A stretch of DNA of 64,000 nt from Porphyrobacter sp. HT-58-2. Lineage in GTDB: Bacteria > Pseudomonadota > Alphaproteobacteria > Sphingomonadales > Sphingomonadaceae. Position 1 is the first letter of the stretch; every line of letters begins with the position of its first letter. The stretch lies in contig NZ_CP022600.1 of the NCBI RefSeq assembly GCF_002952215.1, positions 1,178,001-1,242,000 of the forward strand, read 5' to 3'. Below are positions 38,473-46,782 of this stretch, one piece after another. The notes beneath the pieces were generated by a model, which saw only the letters and a program-made list of their open reading frames with translations, was not told the origin of the DNA and did no database searches. Made by a program: the position numbers and the translations under genes.

Positions 38473-39297
38473 ATGATGGGACCTGTCGCCTTTCGCAACG
38501 ACGAGAAGATCGGCCTTGTGGCCGCCGTGGTACTGCATGGCGCGCTGGTGGCGGTGCTGCTGATGCAGACCGTGCGCTCGGAAGTCTCGGTGTTCCCGGA
38601 GCGCATGACGGTGAGCCTTGCAACCGAAGTGGGGCTGGAGGCAGCCGCGCCCGATCCGGTGGCCGAGAGCCGCGCGGCCATCGCCCCGACCCTGTCGGAA
38701 GAACCCGCTCCCGCGCCGGAACCCGCCAAGCCCGAGCCTGCCGCCCGCGTCGCACCCGCTCCGCCGCCCAAGCCGCCGGCGCGCACCGCGACCAGCCAGC
38801 CGGCTCCGCCCGCACGCGACCGTTCGCGCCCTGACCGCACGCCGGCCCCGCGTGCGAGCGCGACCCCCGCCAAACCGGCAGAAAAGGGCGGCGGTAACCG
38901 CATCGGGGACGATTTCCTCGCCGGTGCAGGCAGTTCGACCACCACTACCGAAACCCGCATTCCCGCCGCGCAGATCGGTGCGAGTGCCAAGGCCTCCATC
39001 GGGCAGGCGCTGGCGCGGCAGGTCAAGCCGCACTGGACGGCGCCTCAGGGGCTTGATGTTGACGAACTCGTTACATTGATCGACTTTGATCTCAATCCGG
39101 ACGGGAGCCTCAAGGGCCGCCCGCGGGTGCGCAGCCAGAGCGGGATCAACGACTCCAACCGCGCTCAGGCAGCGCGCCATGCCGAAAACGCTATACGGGC
39201 GGTGCAACTGGCCGCACCGTTCGATTTGCCGGAAGAATATTACGAGGCCTGGAAGAGTGTCCGGGGCGCCCGTTTTGACAGGAATACATCACGATGA
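38473..39297 (+). CDS. tolA: TolA-like energy transducer
   Basis: 274 aa. One helix at about 15-33, then a Pro/Ala-rich linker (about 60-150) and a C-terminal TonB-like domain (about 175-262) with SIGQALARQVKPHWTAPQGLDVDEL. It spans the periplasm between TolQR and TolB/Pal. Shorter than the E. coli protein, as in other alphaproteobacteria. ATG 38473 or 38476. Confidence 0.88.
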   Translation: MMGPVAFRNDEKIGLVAAVVLHGALVAVLLMQTVRSEVSVFPERMTVSLATEVGLEAAAPDPVAESRAAIAPTLSEEPAPAPEPAKPEPAARVAPAPPPKPPARTATSQPAPPARDRSRPDRTPAPRASATPAKPAEKGGGNRIGDDFLAGAGSSTTTTETRIPAAQIGASAKASIGQALARQVKPHWTAPQGLDVDELVTLIDFDLNPDGSLKGRPRVRSQSGINDSNRAQAARHAENAIRAVQLAAPFDLPEEYYEAWKSVRGARFDRNTSR

Positions 39298-40703
39298 AAT
39301 CCGTTTTCACTCTCGCTCTGCTGTTGACCGCTGCGCTTCCGGCCGCTGCCCTTGCGCAGGACCTCGGCGCGCCGATCGGTGAGGATGGCGCGGTCGAGCG
39401 TGCTGCCACCGACGCCTCTGCAGCCCAGGCGGAAGACGGCATTTCCTTTACAGTGACCGACGAAAGCGCATGGTCGGATATCGGCATCGCCATCCCCGCT
39501 TTTGCGACTGACCGTGATCGCGCGACGCCGGCCAACGAGGCCGGAACCGGCGCGCTGGGCCGTGAAATTGCGCGCGTCATCACTGCCAACCTCAGGAACA
39601 ACGGGCTGTTCAAGCCGGTCGGCCCGGACAGCCTGCCCCAGCCAAGCTTCCCGCAGATCACCGCGCCTGCCTTTTCCACCTGGAGCGGGCGCAGCGCAGA
39701 AATGCTGGTGCACGGCTATGTCCGCGCGCGTGATGATGGACGGCTGGTCGTGGGCTGCTATCTTTATGATGTCGCCTTGCAGAACGAGCTGGTGCGCGAA
39801 GGCTGGGTCGTCGGCCCGGCCGACTGGCGGCGCGCGGCGCACAAGTGTTCTGACCTCATCTTCTCGCGGCTGACCGGGGAAAGCCCGTTCTTCGACAGCC
39901 GCATCGCCTATATCGCCGAAACCGGCCCCAAGGATCGCCGGGTGAAGCGGCTCGCGATCATGGACAGCGACGGGGCCAACCACCGCTTCCTGACGCTCGG
40001 CAGCGCCACCGCGCTGACCCCGCGCTATTCGCCCGACTATTCGAAGATCCTCTATCTCTCCTATGTCGACGGCAATCCGCGCATTTACGTCTATGACCTC
40101 GGCAGCGGCAAGCAGACGCTGGTGACCGAGAACAAGAGCCCCACCATCGCCCCGCGCTGGTCGCCCGATGGCCGGTATATCCTTTATTCGATGGCGGTTG
40201 CGGGCAATACCGATATCTACCGCGTCCCTGCAACCGGGGGGCCTAGCATCAAGCTGACCGACAACCCGGGGATCGACGTGGGCGGTTCCTATTCGCCTGA
40301 TGGCAGCAAGATCGTGTTCGAAAGCGACCGTTCGGGCAGCCAGCAATGCTATGTGATGAACGCCGATGGGTCGAACCAGAAGCGCATCAGCTTTTTCGGC
40401 GGACGCTGCGCCACGCCCGAATGGAGCCCGCGCGGCGATCAGATCGCCTTCACGCGGATTGCGGGCGATTTCAACATTGCGGTGATGAACACCAGCGGCG
40501 GGGGTATGCGCGTGCTGACCCGTGGCTGGCAGGACGAGGCACCCACATGGGCGCCCAACGGCCGCATCATCCAGTTTTTCCGCACCGAACGGAACACCGG
40601 GCGTTCGGGCATCTGGCAGGTCGATCTTACCGGCCAGAACGAACGCCGCCTGCCGACCCCGGTCGACGCCTCGGACCCCGCCTGGGGGCCGATCCGTCCG
40701 TAA
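39294..40703 (+). CDS. tolB: TolB periplasmic beta-propeller
   Basis: 469 aa. Signal peptide 1-21 (ALAQ). N-terminal domain and then WD40-like repeats each with an SPDG-type turn (YSPDYSKILY, WSPDGRYILY, YSPDGSKIVF, WSPRGDQIAF, WAPNGRIIQF). It binds Pal and TolA. ATG overlaps tolA's stop (ATGA). Confidence 0.98.
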   Translation: MKSVFTLALLLTAALPAAALAQDLGAPIGEDGAVERAATDASAAQAEDGISFTVTDESAWSDIGIAIPAFATDRDRATPANEAGTGALGREIARVITANLRNNGLFKPVGPDSLPQPSFPQITAPAFSTWSGRSAEMLVHGYVRARDDGRLVVGCYLYDVALQNELVREGWVVGPADWRRAAHKCSDLIFSRLTGESPFFDSRIAYIAETGPKDRRVKRLAIMDSDGANHRFLTLGSATALTPRYSPDYSKILYLSYVDGNPRIYVYDLGSGKQTLVTENKSPTIAPRWSPDGRYILYSMAVAGNTDIYRVPATGGPSIKLTDNPGIDVGGSYSPDGSKIVFESDRSGSQQCYVMNADGSNQKRISFFGGRCATPEWSPRGDQIAFTRIAGDFNIAVMNTSGGGMRVLTRGWQDEAPTWAPNGRIIQFFRTERNTGRSGIWQVDLTGQNERRLPTPVDASDPAWGPIRP

Positions 40704-40734
40704 CTGCCTGCCACTCATGAAGGGAACGAAAGCG

Positions 40735-41253
40735 ATGAACACCAAGTTTGCCACGATCCTGCTGCTGTCCTCGGTAATGGGCCTTGCGGCCTGCGCCAAG
40801 AAGGCCCCCGAAACTCTTCCGCCCGAGCCGCAGGCCACCGCTACGCCTTCCCAGCCTGCGCCGCAGGTGCAGCCCACCGGCCCTCAGGTCGGCACGCAGG
40901 CGCACTTTGCCGCTGCTGTCGGCTCTTCGACCACGATCTATTTCGACACCGATCGCTACAACGTCGATTCGCAGGACGCCGCCGCGCTGCAGGCGCAGGC
41001 GCAGTATTTTGCCCGCTATCGGCAGGTTACCTTCACCATCGAAGGCCATGCCGACGAACGCGGAACCCGCGAATACAACCTTGCTCTGGGTGAGCGCCGC
41101 GCCAATGCCGCCAAGAACTTCCTCGTCAGCCTCGGCGTCGATGCCAACCGGATTTCGGTGGTGAGCTACGGCAAGGAACGCCCTGTGGCACTCGCCTCGA
41201 ACGAAAGCGCGTGGGCGCAGAACCGCCGCGCCGCCAGCGTCATCATCAACTGA
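40735..41253 (+). CDS. pal: Pal peptidoglycan-associated lipoprotein
   Basis: 172 aa. Lipobox LAAC with C20. A Pro/Ala linker leads to an OmpA-like domain (about 55-172) with TIYFDTDRYNVD and the peptidoglycan-binding IEGHADERGTREYNLALGERRA. Anchors the outer membrane to the cell wall. AAGGGAACG site precedes the ATG. Confidence 0.98.
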   Translation: MNTKFATILLLSSVMGLAACAKKAPETLPPEPQATATPSQPAPQVQPTGPQVGTQAHFAAAVGSSTTIYFDTDRYNVDSQDAAALQAQAQYFARYRQVTFTIEGHADERGTREYNLALGERRANAAKNFLVSLGVDANRISVVSYGKERPVALASNESAWAQNRRAASVIIN

Positions 41254-41256
41254 TTA

Positions 41257-41418
41257 TCAGCTGCCGGGCAGGCCGGGCGCAAGCTCGGCCTGCACCGCAT
41301 AGGGCGCGGGCGAAGCGGCAATCTCGGCGCCAGACAGATCCCGCGCGCTCGTGACCACGCACAGGCCGGCCAGGGCAAGTACGGAAAACAGGCTGGAGAT
41401 GGTCAGTTGCTGGCTCAT
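41257..41418 (-). CDS. Possible small exported peptide
   Basis: 53 aa. MSQQLTISSLFSVLALAGLC, then VVTSARDLSGAE: a short helix then a polar tail, which fits a secreted or membrane-attached peptide. The frame is open to an ATG at 41439 too. Its promoter holds an inverted repeat TTGCATTG (41434-41441) / CAATGCAA (41452-41459). No homologue known; the ORF overlaps nothing, but coding status is uncertain. Confidence 0.4.
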   Translation of the reverse strand: MSQQLTISSLFSVLALAGLCVVTSARDLSGAEIAASPAPYAVQAELAPGLPGS

Positions 41419-41565
41419 GTCTCGGTCTTGTGTTTGCATTGCAACATTTCACAATGCAACTGGTTCCCGTATCTCACGCCTTCCCTTGGCCCACCACCTC
41501 GCCTAGATTGACCGCGTGACCCAATCGACCAACGACATGACGTATTCCCAGCGCAGGCCGTGCCG

Positions 41566-42099
41566 ATGAGCCGCGCGCGCCGCTCCATGGATTGGGGCTT
41601 TCCGCGCTGGCGGCCCTATGGTTCTTCGCAGGAAGCGGCGAATGTGCGCATCTGTGACCGCCACGGTTGCGACGAGCCCGGCGATTGCCCCGCGCCCAAG
41701 GCCCCCAACAGCCGCGACCGGTGGTATTTCTGCCAGAAGCACGCCGCCGAATACAATTCGAAGTGGGATTACTTCGAAGGGTTGGAGCAGGCCGAGAAGG
41801 AAGAACGCGCCCGCGCGGAACGCCGCGAAAATGCAGGCTATGCCGAGGCCGCGCATTACGGCTGGGCAGGGTCAGGCGATGGTTCGCGTTCCGCTGACGA
41901 GATGCGCGCGCTTGAAGTGCTGGGGCTCGAAGCAGATGCCGATTTCAACGCGATCAAGAAGGCTTACCGCGCCCGCGCCAAGGAAGTGCATCCTGACGTG
42001 AAACCCGGCGATGCCGAGGCTGCCAAGCAGTTCCAGCTGATCCAGACATCGTACGAAGTGCTGCGCGCTGCCGAAGAGCGGCGCGAGTGGCGGGGCTAG
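41566..42099 (+). CDS. J-domain protein with N-terminal Cys cluster
   Basis: 177 aa. The J domain is at the C-terminus (about 112-177), with the HPD motif at residues 142-144 in EVHPDVKPGD, so it can stimulate DnaK. The N-terminal part has CDRHGCDEPGDC (C30, C35, C41) and WYFCQKHAAEYN (C56), a possible zinc site. Start at ATG 41566; GTG two codons earlier is open. Specific client unknown. Confidence 0.9.
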   Translation: MSRARRSMDWGFPRWRPYGSSQEAANVRICDRHGCDEPGDCPAPKAPNSRDRWYFCQKHAAEYNSKWDYFEGLEQAEKEERARAERRENAGYAEAAHYGWAGSGDGSRSADEMRALEVLGLEADADFNAIKKAYRARAKEVHPDVKPGDAEAAKQFQLIQTSYEVLRAAEERREWRG

Positions 42100-42101
42100 G
42101 G

Positions 42102-42830
42102 TTACCCCGGCTCGCTCTCGTCATAGACCCAGTCGGGCCTGCCGCCACACCAGGCGAGGATCGGGCCGCACAGCAGCAAACCGGCAATGAACCCGCCCAG
42201 ATGCGCCTCCCAGGCAAGGCCGAAATTCTCCGCACCCAGCAGCAGCGGGATCGCGAACAGCGCGATCAACGGAATGTGCAGCTTGATCCATTCGACAAAG
42301 GCGCGGGCAAGCTGCGGGCTGAGCAGGGCTGCGGGGGCGCCGTGCGGATCGGGATGACGCATCAGAAAGCCGAGCAGCCCGAAGATTGCCCCCGACGCGC
42401 CCAGCATCGGGACGGTGCTTGCCGGGTTGATCGCCAGCCATAGCGCGGCGCCGGCAAGGCCCGAGCCGAAGAACAGTGCCATGAACCCCATGAAACTGCG
42501 CGGACCGAAAGGGCCAAGCCGCTCCATGATCGCCGGGCCAAGCGCGGCGAGAACCGAAAGGTTGAAGACGATGTGCATCAGCCCGCCATGCGCGAACATG
42601 TGCAAGAACAGCAGTTCGAAACGCCCCTCGGCAAGCCGCGGCCCTGATATGGCCCAGCCGATCATGCTGCCCTGATCCCACAGCAACCAGACGAAAGCGA
42701 TGACCATCGGCACGGCCAGCACGATGGTCGGGATCCGTCGGTTGCGCTTGATCAGGGGGTCGACATAGGTTTCCGGCTGAAACAGTGGCGGCGCTTCAGG
42801 CTCGCTCTCTTCACGTCGCAGAAAGCTCAT
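42102..42830 (-). CDS. Rhomboid family intramembrane serine protease
   Basis: 242 aa with about six helices. The catalytic dyad is S146 in GASGAIFG and H210 in WEAHLGGFIAG, with the oxyanion residues H86 and N90 in HIVFNLSVL. Cuts membrane helices. No EF-hand or other extra domain; the N-terminal 30 residues are cytosolic. Confidence 0.94.
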   Translation of the reverse strand: MSFLRREESEPEAPPLFQPETYVDPLIKRNRRIPTIVLAVPMVIAFVWLLWDQGSMIGWAISGPRLAEGRFELLFLHMFAHGGLMHIVFNLSVLAALGPAIMERLGPFGPRSFMGFMALFFGSGLAGAALWLAINPASTVPMLGASGAIFGLLGFLMRHPDPHGAPAALLSPQLARAFVEWIKLHIPLIALFAIPLLLGAENFGLAWEAHLGGFIAGLLLCGPILAWCGGRPDWVYDESEPG

Positions 42831-42852
42831 CCTTGCACCATACCTCTCCGGT

Positions 42853-44325
42853 TCACAGTGCCTCCTTGAACACCCGTCCGCTCTTCATCACCAGCTTGAG
42901 ATTGGTGGCGGGATCGCCAATGAAGTCAATGCTTCTCGCCGGATCACCGTCCCATACGAGGATGTCCGCCAGCGCGCCCGGTTCGATCACCCCAAGCTTG
43001 CCCGGATAGGGCGCCCGCTCGCCCGACATCGCCAGAAGCTCGCCCGCAGCGCCGGTCGCCATCCTGAGCGCATCGAAGGGTGACATGAATCGGGTGAGCT
43101 TCGCCAGCTGCCGCCCCTGACTGGCCGATCCGCCGGGGTTCATCAGGATATCGGTGCCGAAGGCCATCTTCACGCCTTCGGCCCGGCCCTTCTCGAAGGC
43201 GCGCACCGTGCCGGCCGAGACCTGTTCCTGCTTGGCAATCTGCACTGGATCGGTCTTGGGATTGGCGTCTTCATCGGCGAGGAAGGGCTGGATTGACCAC
43301 CAGGCGCCTTCGGCCTTTATCATCCGGATTGTCGCATCATCGGCGAGCTGGCCGTGCTCGATCGACTTCACGCCCGCCCTGAGCGCGCGCTGGATACCTT
43401 CGCTGGTATAGACATGGCTGCACACATAGGTGCCCCAGTCCGCCGCCGCGCGCACCGCTGCGCGCATTTCCTCTTCAAGGAACTGCGCGGTGTCGAGCGG
43501 ATCGTAGAGCGAGGATACACCGCCGCCCGCCATGATCTTGATCTGGCTCGCCCCTTTCATCAGCTGCTCGCGCGTGCGGCGCAGCACTTCGGCCTCGCCA
43601 TCGGCAATCGCGGCGACCCCGGTGCGTTCAGTATAGTCGGCCGGATCGCTGTCCATCCGCGGCAGGGTGTTGAGGAAGCGGAAGTCGCCGTGGCCCGAGG
43701 TTTGCGAGATCATCGCCCCGCTCGGGAAGATGCGCGGTCCGGCAAGGATATTGCGATCCACCGCCATCTTGAGTCCGAACACCGGCCCGCCGGTGTCGCG
43801 CACCGTGGTGAAGCCGCGCATGAGGGTCGCGCCTGCCTCTTGCCCGGCGATGAGGTGGACGAGCGCGATATCCTGCGTCAGCGCGGCAAGCTGGCTGACG
43901 CTGACGAGGGTGGCGTGCCAGTGGCAATCGATCAGTCCCGGCGTGACGCTGCGACCGCCGCAATCGACCCGCACCGCATCCTGCGGCCCTGTTCCTGCGC
44001 CGACGATGGCACTGATTTTGCCACCTTCGACCACGATTTCGCGGCCGGTATGCATCTTCGGACTGTTGCCATCGAAGAAGGCAAGGTTGGTGAGTACCGT
44101 CGGACGTCCGGGGGTTTGGGCGCGAGCGAAGCTCGGGGCGAGCCCGAAACCGGCAAACATGCCCAGCACCGCCGCGCTCCCACCCAGCGCCTCACGCCGC
44201 GAAATGTCGGCTTCGATCCGGGCAAAAGCCTGCTGCGTCAGGGGCGACCCACACAGGCAGGGGTTGATCCATGCCGCCCCCGGTTCGGCCCCCGCATGAT
44301 CATGTCCGCAACATTCAAGTCCCAT
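42853..44325 (-). CDS. Tat-exported amidohydrolase with N-terminal Cys/His extension
   Basis: 490 aa. A 40-residue start with CCGHDHAG and PCLCGSP precedes a twin-arginine-like SRREALGG and hydrophobic AAVLGMFAGFGLAPSFA. Metal motifs DCHWHAT (H-x-H), IEHGQ, and FGTDIL (Asp) are those of the amidohydrolase superfamily. The start with Cys and His is unusual for a Tat leader and could hold metal. ATG 44325 is chosen; a longer start at 44361 would add twelve residues. Confidence 0.85.
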   Translation of the reverse strand: MGLECCGHDHAGAEPGAAWINPCLCGSPLTQQAFARIEADISRREALGGSAAVLGMFAGFGLAPSFARAQTPGRPTVLTNLAFFDGNSPKMHTGREIVVEGGKISAIVGAGTGPQDAVRVDCGGRSVTPGLIDCHWHATLVSVSQLAALTQDIALVHLIAGQEAGATLMRGFTTVRDTGGPVFGLKMAVDRNILAGPRIFPSGAMISQTSGHGDFRFLNTLPRMDSDPADYTERTGVAAIADGEAEVLRRTREQLMKGASQIKIMAGGGVSSLYDPLDTAQFLEEEMRAAVRAAADWGTYVCSHVYTSEGIQRALRAGVKSIEHGQLADDATIRMIKAEGAWWSIQPFLADEDANPKTDPVQIAKQEQVSAGTVRAFEKGRAEGVKMAFGTDILMNPGGSASQGRQLAKLTRFMSPFDALRMATGAAGELLAMSGERAPYPGKLGVIEPGALADILVWDGDPARSIDFIGDPATNLKLVMKSGRVFKEAL

Positions 44326-44410
44326 CGCCGTCTTTCTCCATTGCGAACCATTGATACGCAAGCAGATTAGGTCTGGCCGAGAACTGTGGCATCAATAAGC
44401 CGTTCCGGCG

Positions 44411-45241
44411 TCAGGCTGGCCCCGCGAACCCCTTGCCTTTGCTGTCGATCTGCGGATCGGGATTGTCGTTCCACCACGCCACATCGGTCCAGGGGCGCAC
44501 GTCGACCTCGTGGCTCCAGCAATTGCGCGGCTGGTGGGCGAGGTGCCAATAGGTTTCGGCCAGCGCGGCGGGATCGATGATCCCCTCGCGGCCCTTCTTC
44601 TGCTTGAAGGCCTCGTATTTGTCCCCCAGCAGCTTGCCGAGCGTGTCGGGCGCATCGACCGCGCCGTCGACCACCACGTGCGCAACATGGACGCCCTGCG
44701 GCGCGAATTCGGCGTTGAGGGTCTGGCACAGCATCCGCCGTCCGCCCATCGCTGCGGCATGGCTATGCTGCCCGGCATTGCCGCGCATGGCGGCGGTAGC
44801 CGAGGTGACCAGCAACGTGCCATGCGCGCCGATCTTGGCGCGCTCGACCATGTGCGGGAACAGCGCATGGGCAAGCCGGAACACGCCATAGGTGCCGAGC
44901 CGCCAGCCAAGCTCGAAGATCCGGTGCGGGGTCTGATCGAGCGTCCGGTTCCCGATCTGCGCGCCGAGATTGTAGAGCGCGGCATGGATCGGGCCGATAT
45001 CGCGTTCGGTGCGTTCGATCAGTTCCTCGATCGTGCCGTCCTCGGCCGCGTTGAGCAGGGTGCCGCTGGCTGAACCGCCCGCTGCCTCGATTTCTGCGAC
45101 CAATCGCGCCAGGCCCGCCTCGTCCGAGCGCCGGGCCATCACCGCGTGGTAGCCGCCTGCCGCAAAGCGCTTGGCGGCATTGCCTCCGATCCCTGCGCCC
45201 GCACCAATCACGAGGAACACGGGCTTGCGGCTGTCTGTCAT
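44411..45241 (-). CDS. SDR-fold protein lacking the catalytic YxxxK
   Basis: 276 aa. The nucleotide site VIGAGAGIG is intact (Gly-rich, residues about 11-19). In the catalytic region it reads VTSATAAMRGNAGQHSHAAAM: Ser is present, but the positions 13 and 17 residues on, where Tyr and Lys should be, are Ser and Ala. So it may be inactive, bind NAD as a regulator, or use another mechanism. Also has WxxE-rich C-terminus. Located between two exported or PLP enzyme genes. Confidence 0.85.
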   Translation of the reverse strand: MTDSRKPVFLVIGAGAGIGGNAAKRFAAGGYHAVMARRSDEAGLARLVAEIEAAGGSASGTLLNAAEDGTIEELIERTERDIGPIHAALYNLGAQIGNRTLDQTPHRIFELGWRLGTYGVFRLAHALFPHMVERAKIGAHGTLLVTSATAAMRGNAGQHSHAAAMGGRRMLCQTLNAEFAPQGVHVAHVVVDGAVDAPDTLGKLLGDKYEAFKQKKGREGIIDPAALAETYWHLAHQPRNCWSHEVDVRPWTDVAWWNDNPDPQIDSKGKGFAGPA

Positions 45242-45300
45242 GCTGGCTTCTCCTTGTCCCCTCCCGCTTGCGGGAGGGGTCGGGGGTGGGCAACTGTCAC

Positions 45301-46614
45301 TTAGACATGTTCCAGCGCCTGCGCGAAATCGGCGATCAGATCGTCAGCGTCCTCAATCCCGACGCTGATGCGCACCAGATTGTCGGTGATGCCAAGCGCG
45401 TCCTTACGCGCCTGCGGCACCGACAGGTGCGTCATCGACGCGGGGTGGCTCGCCAGCGTCTCCGTCCCGCCGAGGCTGACCGCCAGCTTGGCGATGGTGA
45501 GGTTGTCGAGGAAGCGAAAGCACTCCGCCTCGCCGCCCTTGATGAAGACCGAGAAGGTGCTGCCAGCGCCAAGGCAATGACGATCATAAATATCCTGCTG
45601 GCGCGGATCGGCGATGAAGCCGAGATAGCCGAGCCCTTCGACCTTGGGATGGGTGCGCAGGTATTCGCACACCTTTGCCGCATTCTCGCCCGCCCGCTGC
45701 ATCCTCAGTTCGACCGTCTCCAGCGAGCGCAGCAGCATCCATGCGGTGTTGGGATCCACGATCCCGCCCATCGTGTTCCTGAGCGCACGCACCGGCGCGA
45801 TCCACTTTTTCGCTCCCGCGATTGAGCCAGCCACCAGATCGGAATGGCCGCCGACATACTTCGTCAGCGAATAGGCGACGATATCCGCCCCGTGTTCCAG
45901 GGGGCGCGACCACAGGGGGCCGAGGAAGGTGTTGTCGATGGCGATGGGAGTGCCATCCAGCGCCGCATCGCGCGCATCGCGCACCGCTTCGACATCGACC
46001 AGCGCATTGGTCGGGTTGGCGGGGCTTTCGAGGTAGATCATCGCCACCTTGCCGCCCTGCGCCTCGGCCTGTGCCTTGGCCTTCTCAAGCACCGCGTCGA
46101 GCTCTGTGCGGGTCGCCCCGGCGGGGAAATCGACATAGGTCACGCCGAAGCGGCTCAGCACCTTGGCGACGAAGCCTTCGCTGGCCGCATAGAGCGGGCC
46201 GGAATGGACGATCACGTCATTGGCGCTGGCATAGGCCATCATCAGGATGCAGATCGCGGTCATCCCGCTGGAGAAGGTCAGCGCGTCTTCGGCCCCGTCC
46301 CACACGGCGAGGCGATCTTCGAGGATTTCCTGATTGGGGCCGTTGAAGCGCGAATAGACGAGGCCTTCCGCGCCCCCTTCGCGCAGGCCGGTGATGCCTT
46401 CGAAATGGCGCTTGCCTGCGGCGGCGCTTTCAAAGGCGAAGGTGCTGGTGAGGAAGATCGGGGCCTTGAGCGAGCCTTCCGACAGCACGGGATCATAGCC
46501 GTGGCCCATCATCAGCGTGGCGGGCTTCAGCGGCCTTCCGCCGATCTCGCGGCGGGCGGGCTTGGGTTTGCGACGGGGGGTGGGGGTGACGACAGCATCG
46601 ACGGCGTCAGGCAT
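45301..46614 (-). CDS. PLP-dependent Cys/Met metabolism enzyme (CGS family)
   Basis: 437 aa. PLP-binding Lys lies in AYSLTKYVGGHSD (about 250). Other family motifs: FSSGMTAI, ESPANPTN and NLVRISVGIED. It belongs with cystathionine gamma-synthase, methionine gamma-lyase and O-acetylhomoserine sulfhydrylase; the choice cannot be made from sequence alone. A 26-residue Lys/Arg/Pro-rich N-terminal extension is present. The 5' leader at 46640-46723 is highly structured and may regulate it. Confidence 0.93.
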   Translation of the reverse strand: MPDAVDAVVTPTPRRKPKPARREIGGRPLKPATLMMGHGYDPVLSEGSLKAPIFLTSTFAFESAAAGKRHFEGITGLREGGAEGLVYSRFNGPNQEILEDRLAVWDGAEDALTFSSGMTAICILMMAYASANDVIVHSGPLYAASEGFVAKVLSRFGVTYVDFPAGATRTELDAVLEKAKAQAEAQGGKVAMIYLESPANPTNALVDVEAVRDARDAALDGTPIAIDNTFLGPLWSRPLEHGADIVAYSLTKYVGGHSDLVAGSIAGAKKWIAPVRALRNTMGGIVDPNTAWMLLRSLETVELRMQRAGENAAKVCEYLRTHPKVEGLGYLGFIADPRQQDIYDRHCLGAGSTFSVFIKGGEAECFRFLDNLTIAKLAVSLGGTETLASHPASMTHLSVPQARKDALGITDNLVRISVGIEDADDLIADFAQALEHV

Positions 46615-46639
46615 GACGGCGCATCCTTCCTATGCTCAC

Positions 46640-46723
46640 GCTCCCAGGAAGGCGGGAGCCGTTCGGCGGTGGGCAGGGCGCCCGTTCCTAACCTCCGCAG
46701 GAACGCCTCTCCGCTGCCACCGC
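46640..46723 (-). promoter_or_regulatory. Structured leader RNA of the PLP enzyme gene
   Basis: On the minus strand: a long arm GCGGTGGCAG (from 46714-46723) pairs with CTGCCCACCGC (46666-46676) with one bulge. Within it, GTTCCT and AGGAAC (46699-46704, 46684-46689) and a GGCG/CGCC pair make an inner helix. A second hairpin GCTCCC/GGGAGC (46654-46659, 46640-46645) is next to the AGGAAGG ribosome site (about 46623-46629). I could not match it to SAM-I, SAM-II, SAH or cobalamin riboswitches. Confidence 0.5.
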
Positions 46724-46782
46724 TGTGCTGGGATAGAGGCTACCGTGTGCGCACGATCCTTTCAAGCGAAGCATGGAAGGTT

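Noticed and set aside
43354..44370. 338-aa plus-strand ORF over the amidohydrolase
   Set aside because: Antisense shadow; codon pattern and motifs belong to the minus strand.
46640..46723. Leader of the PLP enzyme as a known SAM or cobalamin riboswitch
   Set aside because: The consensus cores of SAM-I, SAM-II, SAH and the B12 box were not found; listed as an unknown structure instead.
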